A stretch of 64,000 bases of DNA. It comes from Eudoraea sp. (GTDB lineage: Bacteria; Bacteroidota; Bacteroidia; Flavobacteriales; Flavobacteriaceae). Made by a program: the position numbers and the translations under genes. Shown here one piece after another: positions 44,490 to 53,602 of the stretch. The stretch lies in assembly GCA_024639765.1 (NCBI GenBank), contig JAHEHU010000002.1:28201-92200 (forward strand), given 5' to 3'. The first letter of the stretch is position 1. Each line of letters opens with the position of its first letter. The notes beneath the pieces were generated by a model. That model searched no databases. It was given only the letters and a program-made list of their open reading frames with translations, and was not told where the DNA came from.

Positions 44490-45941
44490 ATGGTTGTTAA
44501 AAACGAGTATATTGACCTTCATTGTCATCCAGCTTTAAAACCCTTTGGGAAAAGTTTCAGGGATATCCCGGCCGGCATGAATAGCAGTGACCGAAGGCGA
44601 AAAAAAAGCCTTTGGTATTACGATCCTCCATCTCCTTTTGACAAGCTGCTCAATTATCTGAGTGGACTTACCAAATTTTCACAATCCAATTTTACCGCCC
44701 TTTCGTTGGGGGGAGTAAGTACTGTTTGCGTTTCCCTTTATCCGCTGGAAAAGTGGTTCGTCCGAAATAAACTCAACAATGAACTTATACTAGATCTGGC
44801 TTCCAATTTTGCCCTGGGAATAGGCGCTAAGAGGGTAGATCATATACAGGGTATGCAGGACTATTTTAAAGACCTGATGCAGCAGTACATGTTTTATCAG
44901 CAATTAGATGGAAAGGTTTTTAAAATTGCAGGAGGACGGTACAGATATAAATTGGTCAGGAACTATCAGGAGATCGAAAAAATACGGTCTGAAGAGTCAT
45001 CTTCTAAAATTCAGACCATTGCGGTCATTATTACCATTGAAGGGTTTCATGTGTTAAATACCGGATTAGGGACTGTCCCCAATGAACAAGAGGTGTTAGA
45101 CAATTTAAACGCAATTAAGAATTTGCAATTTCGTCCCTTCTTTGTAACTATTGCCCACCATTTTTGGAATCACATTTGTGGCCATGCACCAAGTCTTACC
45201 GGGATTATCACCAAATATGCAGATCAATCGGAAGGGATCGGTACCGGATTCACAAGTTTAGGCAAAAAGGTTCTGGAACAGATGTTGAATAATACAGATG
45301 GCAACCGAATCCTTCCGGATATAAAGCATATGAGTCCGGCTGCCAGAAATGAATACTACGAGCTTTTAGACAGTGGCGATAAACTATATAAGGACATCCC
45401 CATTATCATTAGTCATGGAGCCTGTAATGGTCTAAAATCATTCTCCAATCCGGTTCCCGGGCATCCCGAAACAGCGAAGGTACTTAACCCGGCTCCCATT
45501 AATTTTTATGACGAAGAATTAATAAGATTGGCGAGGTCCGGGGGTATCATGGGCCTTCAATTAGATGAAAGAAGACTCACTAACAAGGCTACTCTCAAAA
45601 AAACAAAGCATTCTATTAGGCGCCATAAGATAATGCATTACCGTTCTGAATTACTTTGGAATCAATTGAGGCATATGGCAACGGTCTTAGACTCCAATGG
45701 ATTATTTGCCTGGGATTGTATGGCTATAGGGTCCGATTTTGACGGTATCATAGACCCCCTCAATGGATTTTGGACTGCAGAGGAATTACCCTTCCTGGCC
45801 GATTTTCTGGAAAGGCATGCCCACAATTATATGATATCTGCAAAATTCAAAAACCCTGAAAATAGGATCGGAGCAGATGAAATTGTGCAAAGACTCTTTT
45901 CAGATAATGCCAAAAGGGTACTATCTAAATATTTCATATAA
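44490..45941 (+). CDS. M19-type membrane dipeptidase, cytosolic
   Basis: The 483-residue protein has M19 features: 'IDLHCHPALKPFG' at the N-terminus (first metal His-x-His), 'VTIAHHFWNHICG', 'ILPDIKHMS', 'PIIISHGACNG' and 'AIGSDFDGIIDP'. No signal peptide is present, unlike the lipoprotein M19 enzyme at 8549-9832, so it should be cytosolic. The N-terminal ~40 residues include a basic run ('DRRRKKS') not usual in the family. It probably splits dipeptides or related amides. Confidence 0.8.
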   Translation: MVVKNEYIDLHCHPALKPFGKSFRDIPAGMNSSDRRRKKSLWYYDPPSPFDKLLNYLSGLTKFSQSNFTALSLGGVSTVCVSLYPLEKWFVRNKLNNELILDLASNFALGIGAKRVDHIQGMQDYFKDLMQQYMFYQQLDGKVFKIAGGRYRYKLVRNYQEIEKIRSEESSSKIQTIAVIITIEGFHVLNTGLGTVPNEQEVLDNLNAIKNLQFRPFFVTIAHHFWNHICGHAPSLTGIITKYADQSEGIGTGFTSLGKKVLEQMLNNTDGNRILPDIKHMSPAARNEYYELLDSGDKLYKDIPIIISHGACNGLKSFSNPVPGHPETAKVLNPAPINFYDEELIRLARSGGIMGLQLDERRLTNKATLKKTKHSIRRHKIMHYRSELLWNQLRHMATVLDSNGLFAWDCMAIGSDFDGIIDPLNGFWTAEELPFLADFLERHAHNYMISAKFKNPENRIGADEIVQRLFSDNAKRVLSKYFI

Positions 45942-45986
45942 CAGCCTTCTTTGAAAGAGTTCATGATACAAATGGCGAAAGGAAAA

Positions 45987-46020
45987 TTTGTCAGGATACC
46001 AATTTTTTTTGGTAACTTTC
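45987..46020 (+). promoter_or_regulatory. promoter TTTG-N22-TAACTTTC
   Basis: TTTG at 45987-45990 and TAACTTTC at 46013-46020 are spaced by 22 bases, fitting the Bacteroidota promoter pattern, with the start of the DoxX-like gene 18 bp downstream. Confidence 0.5.
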
Positions 46021-46038
46021 CATTGTTAATAAATTGAT

Positions 46039-46410
46039 ATGGATATAGCAATAATGATACTTCAGGGCATAGTTGGATTAAGCATTCTTAATGTATGGCT
46101 CATACAATACAATAAGGCCACAAGATGGCGCGGGGGAAACGCCACCACCATATTAGAGGAATTTGAGGCGTATGGCCTTCCGGCCTGGTCCTGTTATGTT
46201 ATTGGGACATTAAAGGTGGTTCTGGCAATAATGCTCATAGTGGCAATATGGTATCCCGACCTAAAATTGGTAGCAGCATCCGGGCTTGCACTGCTATTGG
46301 CAGGTTCTATCTCAATGCACTTCCGCATTAGCGACCCATTGATAAAATCGTTCCCCGCTGCATTATTCATGGTCATGTGTCTTGTTATTATTTTTACCGA
46401 TAAGGTCTAA
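46039..46410 (+). CDS. DoxX-like membrane protein 1
   Basis: The 123-residue protein has four TM helices (~4-22, ~50-70, ~76-94, ~100-119) and a DoxX-like layout: 'GLPAWSCYVIGTLKV' after the first loop, then a 'HFRISDPLIKSFPAA' segment before the last helix. Its closest relative in the window is the convergent neighbour, which shares 'GLP', 'RLKINDPLLAILPA' at matching positions. The DoxX family includes subunits of quinol-linked oxidoreductases, but no redox role is visible here. Stop codons of the pair are 3 bp apart. Confidence 0.75.
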   Translation: MDIAIMILQGIVGLSILNVWLIQYNKATRWRGGNATTILEEFEAYGLPAWSCYVIGTLKVVLAIMLIVAIWYPDLKLVAASGLALLLAGSISMHFRISDPLIKSFPAALFMVMCLVIIFTDKV

Positions 46411-46413
46411 TTT

Positions 46414-46761
46414 CTATAGAATTTCTAGTGTTTTGATAAAAAGGTACCCGCTTAAGATGGCGTAGGTAAAGGCAGGTAGAATAGCTAAGAGTGGATCATT
46501 TATTTTTAACCGTACTGCCACTCCCAGACACATTAAAATACAGAGGCCTGCAGAAGCGATCAAGGTTAAAAAAGGAGATACAAACAGCCCAAGTAACAAT
46601 CCGAAACTCCCACACAACTGTAAGGCTCCCACAAGTTTTCTTTTGGTAGGCAAACCATAACGGTCAAACTCAAACTTCATCCTTGGCAGAAGAAAACAAC
46701 TAACGCCAAAGAAAAGGAACGATAAAATAAGAAAGAGTGGAAGTATCTGACTGTTATTCAT
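46414..46761 (-). CDS. DoxX-like membrane protein 2, convergent paralogue
   Basis: The 115-residue four-TM protein has 'FDRYGLPTKRKLVGALQLCG' and 'RLKINDPLLAILPAF', aligned with 'YGLPAWSCYVIGTLKV' and 'FRISDPLIKSFPAA' of the opposite-strand neighbour. The ATG at 46761 is preferred; an upstream TTG at 46800 would add 13 residues with no clear function. The two genes meet tail to tail with 3 bp between the stops, and no hairpin is seen between them. Function is unknown. Confidence 0.72.
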   Translation of the reverse strand: MNNSQILPLFLILSFLFFGVSCFLLPRMKFEFDRYGLPTKRKLVGALQLCGSFGLLLGLFVSPFLTLIASAGLCILMCLGVAVRLKINDPLLAILPAFTYAILSGYLFIKTLEIL

Positions 46762-46910
46762 TGGAGCGTACCCTTGAAGAAAGTATATGGTGTTGTACAA
46801 AGATACCTCAAATTCTATCCACAGAAGGCACTTAAGATATATGTATGGCGGTAATATCTATTGAAGCTGCCATATTGATTTTTCTAAAAGTGTATTTTTG
46901 TGAAATTTGA

Positions 46911-48149
46911 ATGATGGAAAAAAAGATATATATCATTGGGGCCGGATTCGCCGGTCTATCTGCTGCGATCACCCTTGAAAAAGCAGGCTATAGTCCGGTT
47001 ATTTTTGAGGCTTCCTCAAAAGCAGGAGGCCGTATTAAAACAGACATTTTCAAAGGGTATCAATTAGACCATGGATTTCAGGTGTTGTTGGATGCATATC
47101 CAAAGGCCCTCGAATTTTTTAATTACGATGCACTGGAATTGCAAAAGATTCTACCTGGCGCTGTTTTGTTTCATCAGGGAAGATCGGTCACTATAGGGGA
47201 TGCAAGTAGGTACCCGAGGTTTTTGTTTTCTACTATTTTCTCTGGTATTGCCGGTTTTAACGATGTATATCGACTCTTATTACTTTATAGGGATCTCCAA
47301 AAAATGACTGATGAAGAGATCTTTTCTTCGGAGGAAATAAGTACATATACATTTTTGAAGAATAGGAAATTTTCCGAGGGTCTTATTGCCAAATTCTTTA
47401 AACCCTTTTTTACCGGGATCTTTTTAGAGCCCGATCTTAAGACATCTTCCAGGATGTTCCAATTTGTTTTTAAAATGTTTGCTAAGGGGTATGCTGTGAT
47501 CCCTAAAGGCGGGATGGGTGCCTTGGCAGATCATCTGGTAAATAGCCTGCAGCAAACAAAAATTCATTACAACTGTCCGGTTGAAAATGTGTCGCAAGGA
47601 AAAATTTGGCTGCAAAGTGGAAAGCAGTATAAAGCAGATGCCATCTTAATAGCGACCGAACCTAATTTTTCAATAGATTCTAAAGAAACTGCTCATAAAG
47701 AATGGCATAGTTGCGACACCTTATATTTTGAGGCAGATAGCAGAAAAATTAAGAGACCACTTATTGGATTGGTAAGCGATCCAAACGCTATGTGTAACAA
47801 CATTTTTTATCCTACTAGCCTTGGCTGTAAGAATAAAGGTGAAAAGGAGTTATTATCTGTCACCATAGTAAAGGACCACAACTTACAAGAAGAGATGTTG
47901 GTCCGCAAGGTGGTTGAGGAACTTAAAGCATATTGTAATATTGATAATATACAATTTCTGAAACGATACCGAATAAAAAGGGCGTTACCCTCACTGGAAA
48001 CACTAAAAGGTCAATGGACAGAGAAAGATGCTACGGGAGGGAATAACATTTATATGGCTGGAGATCATTTGTTATACGGATCATCTAATGCCGCTCTTTT
48101 AAGTGGGGAAAGTGCTGCAAAGGCTATGATAGCTACTGTGTTAAAATAG
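46911..48149 (+). CDS. FAD-dependent oxidoreductase, amine-oxidase/PPO-like
   Basis: The 412-residue protein starts with the dinucleotide-binding motif 'YIIGAGFAGLSAAITLEKAG' followed by 'VIFEASSKAGGRIKTD' (the GG motif of the PPO/monoamine-oxidase family) and ends with the FAD-binding 'NNIYMAGDHLLYGSSNAALLSG'. Related flavoproteins oxidise amines, protoporphyrinogen or carotenoids; no carotenoid cluster is here, so the substrate is unknown. ATG 46911 or 46914. TATTTTTG at 46893-46900 may be the -7 element, although the leader would be short. Confidence 0.85.
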   Translation: MMEKKIYIIGAGFAGLSAAITLEKAGYSPVIFEASSKAGGRIKTDIFKGYQLDHGFQVLLDAYPKALEFFNYDALELQKILPGAVLFHQGRSVTIGDASRYPRFLFSTIFSGIAGFNDVYRLLLLYRDLQKMTDEEIFSSEEISTYTFLKNRKFSEGLIAKFFKPFFTGIFLEPDLKTSSRMFQFVFKMFAKGYAVIPKGGMGALADHLVNSLQQTKIHYNCPVENVSQGKIWLQSGKQYKADAILIATEPNFSIDSKETAHKEWHSCDTLYFEADSRKIKRPLIGLVSDPNAMCNNIFYPTSLGCKNKGEKELLSVTIVKDHNLQEEMLVRKVVEELKAYCNIDNIQFLKRYRIKRALPSLETLKGQWTEKDATGGNNIYMAGDHLLYGSSNAALLSGESAAKAMIATVLK

Positions 48150-48161
48150 GAGCATAAAAAA

Positions 48162-48179
48162 ACCGCCCTTAGGCGGTTC
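48162..48179. terminator. bidirectional terminator
   Basis: AACCGCC and GGCGGTT form a perfect stem around a CTTA loop with an A-run before it, between the convergent oxidoreductase and fasciclin genes. Confidence 0.8.
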
Positions 48180-48200
48180 ATTTAATATTCTGGAGTAGGA

Positions 48201-48776
48201 TTAGTCAGCTGGCATTACTACCGCGTCAATAGCATGGATAACGCCATTAGAAGCAGGAACATCGGCCATGATGACCATGCTTGAATTTCCTTTAGCATCT
48301 ACTAATTTCACACTTTCACCTTCCAGGGACAATGTGATCTTTCCACCCTGTACGGTTTCAACCACAAAGGATCCATCATTAGCATTGATCGCCTCCACTA
48401 CAGCAGCTGCAGGAAATTTTCCGGCGACAACATGGTAGGTTAGAAGATTGATCAGAGCCGGCTTATTTTCTGGCTGTAAAAGACTTTCTACGGTTCCTTC
48501 AGGTAATTTCGCAAAACTGTCATTGGTAGGCGCAAAAACCGTAAAAGGTCCGTCACTACTTAATGTTCCAACAAGATCTGCAGCCGTTACAGCTGCTACC
48601 AAAGTAGAGAAGTTTTCGTTCCCACTTGCAACACCTACAATGGTTTCCATCTGCATAGGCTCCTCCATTTCAACTGTTTCTGTCTCCACCACCTCTTCAG
48701 TAGTTGCTTTTTCTTTTTTTTCTCCGCAAGCACTTACAAAAAGTGCCATTAGTAATAGTGTACTTAATACTCTCAT
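48201..48776 (-). CDS. fasciclin (FAS1) domain lipoprotein
   Basis: The 191-residue lipoprotein (lipobox Cys17, 'LLLMALFVSAC') has an acidic linker rich in Glu/Thr/Val/Met (18-45) and one FAS1 domain. FAS1 motifs are 'GPFTVFAPTNDSFAKLP' (~80-96), 'LLTYHVVAGKF' and the C-terminal 'NGVIHAIDAVVMP'. FAS1 domains mediate adhesion. It is monocistronic and bounded by a terminator. A single FAS1 domain with a lipid anchor is common in marine Bacteroidota. Confidence 0.92.
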   Translation of the reverse strand: MRVLSTLLLMALFVSACGEKKEKATTEEVVETETVEMEEPMQMETIVGVASGNENFSTLVAAVTAADLVGTLSSDGPFTVFAPTNDSFAKLPEGTVESLLQPENKPALINLLTYHVVAGKFPAAAVVEAINANDGSFVVETVQGGKITLSLEGESVKLVDAKGNSSMVIMADVPASNGVIHAIDAVVMPAD

Positions 48777-48967
48777 TTTTGATTTTTTTAAATTTATAAG
48801 GCGAAAATACAGCGTAAAGTAAGGCGGAAGTATTAAATATTGTTTAAATATTTACTTAAAAAGTTAAACATGTACTAAAATTGCTTTTGGATTACTGATA
48901 ATTCTCTTTTATTATTTTATTATGGAGAGATTGAATAAGACACTTAAAAAACTATAAAACAGCATTT

Positions 48968-50101
48968 ATGAACAAAGAACAACATTTATTAAAACCAATT
49001 CAGTTAGGTACTTTTAGATTGCCAAACAGAGTAGTAATGGCCCCCATGACAAGAAGCAGGGCAGCGAACGAAGAAAATAGACCTACATCAGACTTGCAGG
49101 GATCATACTATGCGCAAAGGTCATCTGCAGGACTTATAATCTCAGAGGGATCGCAAGTATCCAAAAATGCAGTAGGTTACATCAACACCCCGGGTATACA
49201 TTCTACTACACAATTGGAAGGATGGAAAGAAGTCACGAAAAAAGTGCACAATAACGGAGGGCGTATTTTTCTTCAATTATGGCATGTTGGCAGGATTTCC
49301 CATCCAGATTTTCATGAGGGTCAATTACCATTAGCGCCTTCTGCAATTAATCCAAAGGTACAATCCTATACACCTGAAGGATTCAAGGAGACAGTGGAGC
49401 CCAGGGAAATGACCTTGCAAGACATTAAAGAAACCATTTCAGATTTTGCAAAGGCTGCCAGCAATGCTATAGAAGCAGGGTTTGATGGTGTAGAGATACA
49501 TGCCTCTAATGGATACCTCTTTCACCAATTTTTCAACAGAACAAGTAACCAACGAACTGACGAATATGGGGGCACCATTGAAAATAGAGCTCGATTCTTA
49601 TTCGATGTGTTGGCTGCCGTTCAAAAGGAGATTCCTCTAAACAAAGTTGGAGTACGCTTAAATCCATCACTTCACGGATCATTTGGCATGACTATGGATG
49701 AAGAGACCATCCCAACCTTTGATTATATTGTTCAGAAGTTAAATGACTATGATCTTGCATATCTGCATCTATCAGAGCCCTTTACAGATGTTTCAGACAT
49801 TCCGTATGCCGTTACTGAAATTGCAAAACATTACAGACCTTTGTATAAGGGAATTCTGATGATCAATAATGGATTCGATCAGGAAACGGGGAACAAAGTT
49901 CTCAATGAAGGTCTGGCAGATCTGGTTGCTTTTGGCAAGCCATATATTTCTAATCCGGATCTGGTAGAACGTTTTCAACAAGGTGTGCCATTAACTGATT
50001 GGGATGAAAGCACTTTCTACACTCCCGGAGTAAAAGGATATTTGGATTATGAGAAAAAAACAGCGGAACGGACGTCTGCACAATCGGGGAGTAATTCGTA
50101 A
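48968..50101 (+). CDS. alkene reductase, Old Yellow Enzyme family
   Basis: The 377-residue FMN enzyme has OYE landmarks: 'RVVMAPMTRSRA' (FMN binding), 'LQLWHVGRISHP', the active-site His178 and Asn181 with Tyr183 in 'EIHASNGYLFHQFF', and C-terminal 'GILMINNGFD' and 'ADLVAFGKPYISNPDL' for FMN phosphate. It resembles NemA, reducing the C=C bond of electrophilic enones, nitro compounds or quinones with NADPH. It lies 29 bp before a dienelactone hydrolase gene and then an OsmC gene, on the same strand, suggesting a shared electrophile/oxidative stress function. Confidence 0.93.
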   Translation: MNKEQHLLKPIQLGTFRLPNRVVMAPMTRSRAANEENRPTSDLQGSYYAQRSSAGLIISEGSQVSKNAVGYINTPGIHSTTQLEGWKEVTKKVHNNGGRIFLQLWHVGRISHPDFHEGQLPLAPSAINPKVQSYTPEGFKETVEPREMTLQDIKETISDFAKAASNAIEAGFDGVEIHASNGYLFHQFFNRTSNQRTDEYGGTIENRARFLFDVLAAVQKEIPLNKVGVRLNPSLHGSFGMTMDEETIPTFDYIVQKLNDYDLAYLHLSEPFTDVSDIPYAVTEIAKHYRPLYKGILMINNGFDQETGNKVLNEGLADLVAFGKPYISNPDLVERFQQGVPLTDWDESTFYTPGVKGYLDYEKKTAERTSAQSGSNS

Positions 50102-50130
50102 ATTAGCATAAATCAATTTAAAAGACTAAA

Positions 50131-50964
50131 ATGAAAAGAATCGTTTGGACTGCAGTATTTAGTTGCGCCCTTATAATGGTGGCTTGTAAGCAGGATAAAA
50201 AGGAACAAACAACTGAAACTTCTGAAGTACAAGAAAGTTCTCTGGTTGATGCGGAAGTGACCTATACTACAGATTCTACCACTATGAAGGGGTATTTGGT
50301 ATACGATGGTTCAATCAAAGAGAAGCAACCGGGAATTCTGGTAGTACACGAATGGTGGGGACATAACGATTACACCCGTGAACGAGCTCGTATGCTCGCC
50401 GAACTCGGATACACAGCACTGGCGATAGATATGTATGGTGACGGAAAGCAGGCGAACCATCCGGACGATGCAGGAAAATTTTCTGGAATGGTTATGCAGA
50501 ATATTGACGAAGCTAAGGCGAGGTTCCAGGCTGCCCTGGCACTTTTGAAATCACAAGCCTCAGTAGATTCAACCGAAATAGCAGCCATAGGTTACTGCTT
50601 TGGAGGTAGTGTGGTGTTAACCATGGCCAATGCCGGCGAAGATCTGGATGCCGTTGCTGCTTTTCATAGTGGGGTGCAATTACCGATTATGCCTAATGAG
50701 GATCTTAAAGCGAAAGTGCTGGTTTGTAATGGGGCGGCAGATCCATTTGTGTCACCAGAATCGATTGTTGCATTTAAAGAAGCCATGGATAGTATAGGAG
50801 CAGATTATTCATACATAGCCTATGAAGGGGCTCAGCATGCTTTTACAAGTAAAGATGCAGATTCTCTTGGACAAAAATTCAATCTCCCCTTGGCCTATCA
50901 GGAAAAAGCTGATAACGCCTCATGGGAGGAGCTCAAAATATTATTAAATGAAACATTTAAATAA
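50131..50964 (+). CDS. dienelactone hydrolase lipoprotein
   Basis: The 277-residue protein has a lipobox (Cys19, 'LIMVAC'), a Glu/Thr-rich linker and a dienelactone hydrolase-type alpha/beta hydrolase. The nucleophile is Cys156 in 'GYCFGGS', a hallmark of DLH, with Asp in 'GAADPFVS' and His in 'GAQHAFTS'; 'VVHEWWGHN' forms the oxyanion part. The family opens lactones or hydrolyses esters. A lipidated form acts outside the cytoplasm. It is probably co-transcribed with the OYE gene and precedes the OsmC gene by 44 bp. Confidence 0.9.
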   Translation: MKRIVWTAVFSCALIMVACKQDKKEQTTETSEVQESSLVDAEVTYTTDSTTMKGYLVYDGSIKEKQPGILVVHEWWGHNDYTRERARMLAELGYTALAIDMYGDGKQANHPDDAGKFSGMVMQNIDEAKARFQAALALLKSQASVDSTEIAAIGYCFGGSVVLTMANAGEDLDAVAAFHSGVQLPIMPNEDLKAKVLVCNGAADPFVSPESIVAFKEAMDSIGADYSYIAYEGAQHAFTSKDADSLGQKFNLPLAYQEKADNASWEELKILLNETFK

Positions 50965-51008
50965 TAATTCATAAACATCTATAAATCAATTATAAAAATT
51001 AAAATAAA

Positions 51009-51425
51009 ATGAAATTTACGAGAAAAGCAACAGCACATTGGCAGGGTAGTGGAAAAGACGGTCATGGTAAGCTTACCACGGAAAGCAAGGTATTAGAAAA
51101 TACACAATATTCTTTTAATACCAGATTTGAAGATGGGGTAGGGACCAACCCCGAAGAACTGGTAGGGGCTGCCCACGCCGGCTGCTTTGCAATGCAGCTT
51201 AGTTTTCTCCTGGGAAAAGAAGGGTTTACACCAGATGATCTAATCGCAAATGCCAGTGTGTTGTTTGAGGATGGGAACATCACCACGGTAACCCTGGATC
51301 TGGAAGGCTCCGTTCCCGGAATATCTCTTGCCAAGTTTAAGGAGATCGCCACCGAAGCCAAGGAGATCTGTCCAATTTCCAAGTTATTGAAAACCAACAT
51401 AGTACTCAATGCGTCCCTGAAGTAA
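51009..51425 (+). CDS. OsmC-type organic hydroperoxide reductase
   Basis: The 138-residue protein has the OsmC/Ohr fold with reactive Cys59 in 'AHAGCFAMQLSF' and resolving Cys121 in 'KEICPISK'. 'TRFEDGVGTNPEELVGA' places it nearer OsmC than Ohr. It detoxifies organic peroxides with thiol reductants. It is the third gene after an OYE reductase and a DLH lipoprotein, and a strong terminator follows 19 bp downstream. Confidence 0.94.
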   Translation: MKFTRKATAHWQGSGKDGHGKLTTESKVLENTQYSFNTRFEDGVGTNPEELVGAAHAGCFAMQLSFLLGKEGFTPDDLIANASVLFEDGNITTVTLDLEGSVPGISLAKFKEIATEAKEICPISKLLKTNIVLNASLK

Positions 51426-51444
51426 ATGGGTAATATAACGAACT

Positions 51445-51475
51445 AAGGATGAGTGTAAAACTCATCCTTTTTTTT
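51445..51475 (+). terminator. rho-independent terminator after osmC
   Basis: AAGGATGAGT and ACTCATCCTT form a perfect 10-bp stem with a GTAAA loop, followed by a long T-tract. Confidence 0.92.
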
Positions 51476-51631
51476 ATGATTTTTTTTAAAAATCAAGAAT
51501 CGTGATCCTTCTTCACCTTAGATTTCCTTATGTGCAGTACATCGAAAAAATTCAAAAAGTACTGCTAAGATGTTCATCATGAAGTACTTTAGTCCTCTAA
51601 TGATGAATTTTAATACAAAAGAAAAGCTACT

Positions 51632-52516
51632 ATGAAAACGAATTATTTAAGTATACTTATTGGGCTGTTTGTGCTTTTAGTGACAGGTTGCGCTGATAAT
51701 AACGAACCGGCGTCCGAATTTGGCACTATACAAATTCAACTTACGGATGCGCCATTTCCACATGACATGGTTGCAGAGGCCAATGTCACTATCTTTAAGA
51801 TTGAGGCCAGGCAGAAAGGAGAGGACTCGGACATGGATGGTGAAGATTCAGGGATGGAGGATGATAATGACATGGACGATACTAATGATGACAACTATGT
51901 TGTTTTGATGGAAGAAGAGATAGACGTAAATCTTTTAGAACTTACCAATGGGGTATCAGAAATGCTCTTGGATACAGAAATTCCTGCAGGTTCATACGAT
52001 CTATTTCGTGTGTATGTAAAAGGTATTAATGTTGTATTGAATGATGAACAATCATCCAAGTATGATCTAAAGGTGCCAAGTGGGGAACAATCTGGCATTA
52101 AAGTATTTATCAAACCAGATTTAGTAATAACTGGTGGGCTATCTGCAGATCTGTTATTCGACTTTGATGTAAGCAGATCTTTTATTCCGAGGGGAAATAT
52201 TAGGAAAATGGATTCATTCAATGGCTTTAATTTCAAGCCCGTTATTAAAGTTAGTAATTTGACCACCACAGGAACGTTATATGGTATGGCAAGTACAGAA
52301 GAAGGTGAAGCTTCAGGCGTTGAGATCACAGTGTCTCAGGATGGTGAAATTATTACGACCTCCAGTACGGATGCAAGCGGTGGATATATGATCATGGGTC
52401 TGGAAGAAGGTATGTATGATATAAAAGCTGAGCTTGTAGATTTTGAAGCCATAACAGCAGAAGGTGTTGTCATTACTGCCGGAAATAAAACCAGATTAGA
52501 TTTCGAACTGCTTTAA
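51632..52516 (+). CDS. DUF4382 lipoprotein with carboxypeptidase-like repeat domain
   Basis: The 294-residue lipoprotein (lipobox Cys20, 'VLLVTGC') begins with a DUF4382 domain ('GTIQIQLTDAPFPHDMVAEA', then 'VTIFKIEAR') interrupted by a very acidic run (residues ~63-88, mostly Asp/Glu with Met and Asn) that may bind Ca2+. The C-terminal ~85 residues form a CarboxypepD_reg-like beta sandwich ('SGVEITVSQDGEIITTSSTD'). The family is common in Bacteroidota and its role is unknown. Upstream leader of ~150 bp is AT-rich; a terminator follows. Confidence 0.87.
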   Translation: MKTNYLSILIGLFVLLVTGCADNNEPASEFGTIQIQLTDAPFPHDMVAEANVTIFKIEARQKGEDSDMDGEDSGMEDDNDMDDTNDDNYVVLMEEEIDVNLLELTNGVSEMLLDTEIPAGSYDLFRVYVKGINVVLNDEQSSKYDLKVPSGEQSGIKVFIKPDLVITGGLSADLLFDFDVSRSFIPRGNIRKMDSFNGFNFKPVIKVSNLTTTGTLYGMASTEEGEASGVEITVSQDGEIITTSSTDASGGYMIMGLEEGMYDIKAELVDFEAITAEGVVITAGNKTRLDFELL

Positions 52517-52547
52517 CACCATAACACTACCCTAATCTATAGGAAAG

Positions 52548-52574
52548 AAAGAGCAGATAATTCTGCTCTTTTTT
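52548..52574 (+). terminator. rho-independent terminator after the DUF4382 gene
   Basis: AAAGAGCAGA / TCTGCTCTTT stem with a TAAT loop, followed by T residues. Confidence 0.9.
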
Positions 52575-52607
52575 AGTTACTTTTAAGGTCATAATAACAC
52601 TTGCTAT

Positions 52608-53363
52608 ATGGATCTTAAAGGACAGAATATACTTGTTACAGGTGCTTCTAAAGGAATAGGGTTTGCTATAGCAGATTTTTTGTTAGAGCATGGTGCAAAG
52701 GTGGGTGTGCATTACCATTCCGGGAAAACACAGGCAGATTCCTTGGTTCATAATTATGGAAGTGAAAAGGCAATTGCTATCAGAGCAGACCTGTCTAATA
52801 GTGAAGAAGTACTTCAGCTTTTTGATAAAGCGTTAGAGTACCTGGGTACGATAGACACACTAATTTTAAATGCAGGAGTTTTTATCCCACATCCAATTGA
52901 CGCGGGAATAACAGATTGGTACAGAGTGTGGAAACAAACACTTGCCGTAAACTTGGATGCAGTCGGATTGCTGACTAAGGTCTCTTTAGACCATTTTATG
53001 GCTAATGATAAAGGCAGGATTATTTACATAGGCAGCAGGGCAGCTTTCAGGGGAGAGACTGAAGAATATCTTGGTTATGCAGCATCTAAGGGCGGACTTA
53101 CTTCGTTGGCACGCAGCGTGGCCCGGTCTTTTGGGAAATATAATATAAAAGCATTCGTAATAGCCCCGGGCTTTACCAGGACGGCTATGGCTGAGCAATT
53201 CATAGAGGAGTATGGTGAGGCTAGGGTGTTAGATGAAATTGCGTTAAATACCCTTACCGAAGTTTCAGACATTGCTCCTTTGGCTGGTTTCATGTGTACA
53301 GGAGCTATGGATCATGCCACGGGAACAACGATCGATATTAACGCCGGCAGCTATATTCATTAG
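52608..53363 (+). CDS. short-chain dehydrogenase/reductase
   Basis: The 251-residue SDR has the cofactor motif 'TGASKGIG' (11-18), 'LNAGVF' (~88-93), and a catalytic tetrad including Ser143 ('IYIGSR'), Tyr157 and Lys161 ('YAASKGG'). 'PGFTRTAM' and 'GTTIDINAGSYI' complete the fold. The sequence is close to 3-oxoacyl-ACP reductase (FabG) types, but the substrate cannot be read. After the second strand the segment 'VHYHSGKTQA' suggests NADPH use through a polar region. Confidence 0.9.
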   Translation: MDLKGQNILVTGASKGIGFAIADFLLEHGAKVGVHYHSGKTQADSLVHNYGSEKAIAIRADLSNSEEVLQLFDKALEYLGTIDTLILNAGVFIPHPIDAGITDWYRVWKQTLAVNLDAVGLLTKVSLDHFMANDKGRIIYIGSRAAFRGETEEYLGYAASKGGLTSLARSVARSFGKYNIKAFVIAPGFTRTAMAEQFIEEYGEARVLDEIALNTLTEVSDIAPLAGFMCTGAMDHATGTTIDINAGSYIH

Positions 53364-53546
53364 GTTCTTCATAAAAAATCATTCAATACGCCTTCTGATA
53401 AATAATTAGTTGCATTCGGACATAAAAAGAATGCATTCGTCCCTTTTTTACTCATTAGTTCCATAAAAAAGGAGTTCTTTGATTTATCAGAAAAATTCAA
53501 CAGTATTAGAATTCAATACTAGTAAAGCCAAAATAACCAACCCAAT

Positions 53547-53573
53547 AAAAGAGCGTTTATAACGCTCTTTTTT
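53547..53573 (+). terminator. terminator hairpin before the cold-shock gene
   Basis: AAAAGAGCGTT / AACGCTCTTTT stem with a TAT loop followed by T residues. It ends the SDR transcript, ~180 bp past the SDR stop, and might also be an attenuator for the downstream gene. Its A-run on the other side could terminate the opposite strand. Confidence 0.75.
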
Positions 53574-53602
53574 GTTTCAACTCTGGAAAGAAGCCCATTT
53601 TC

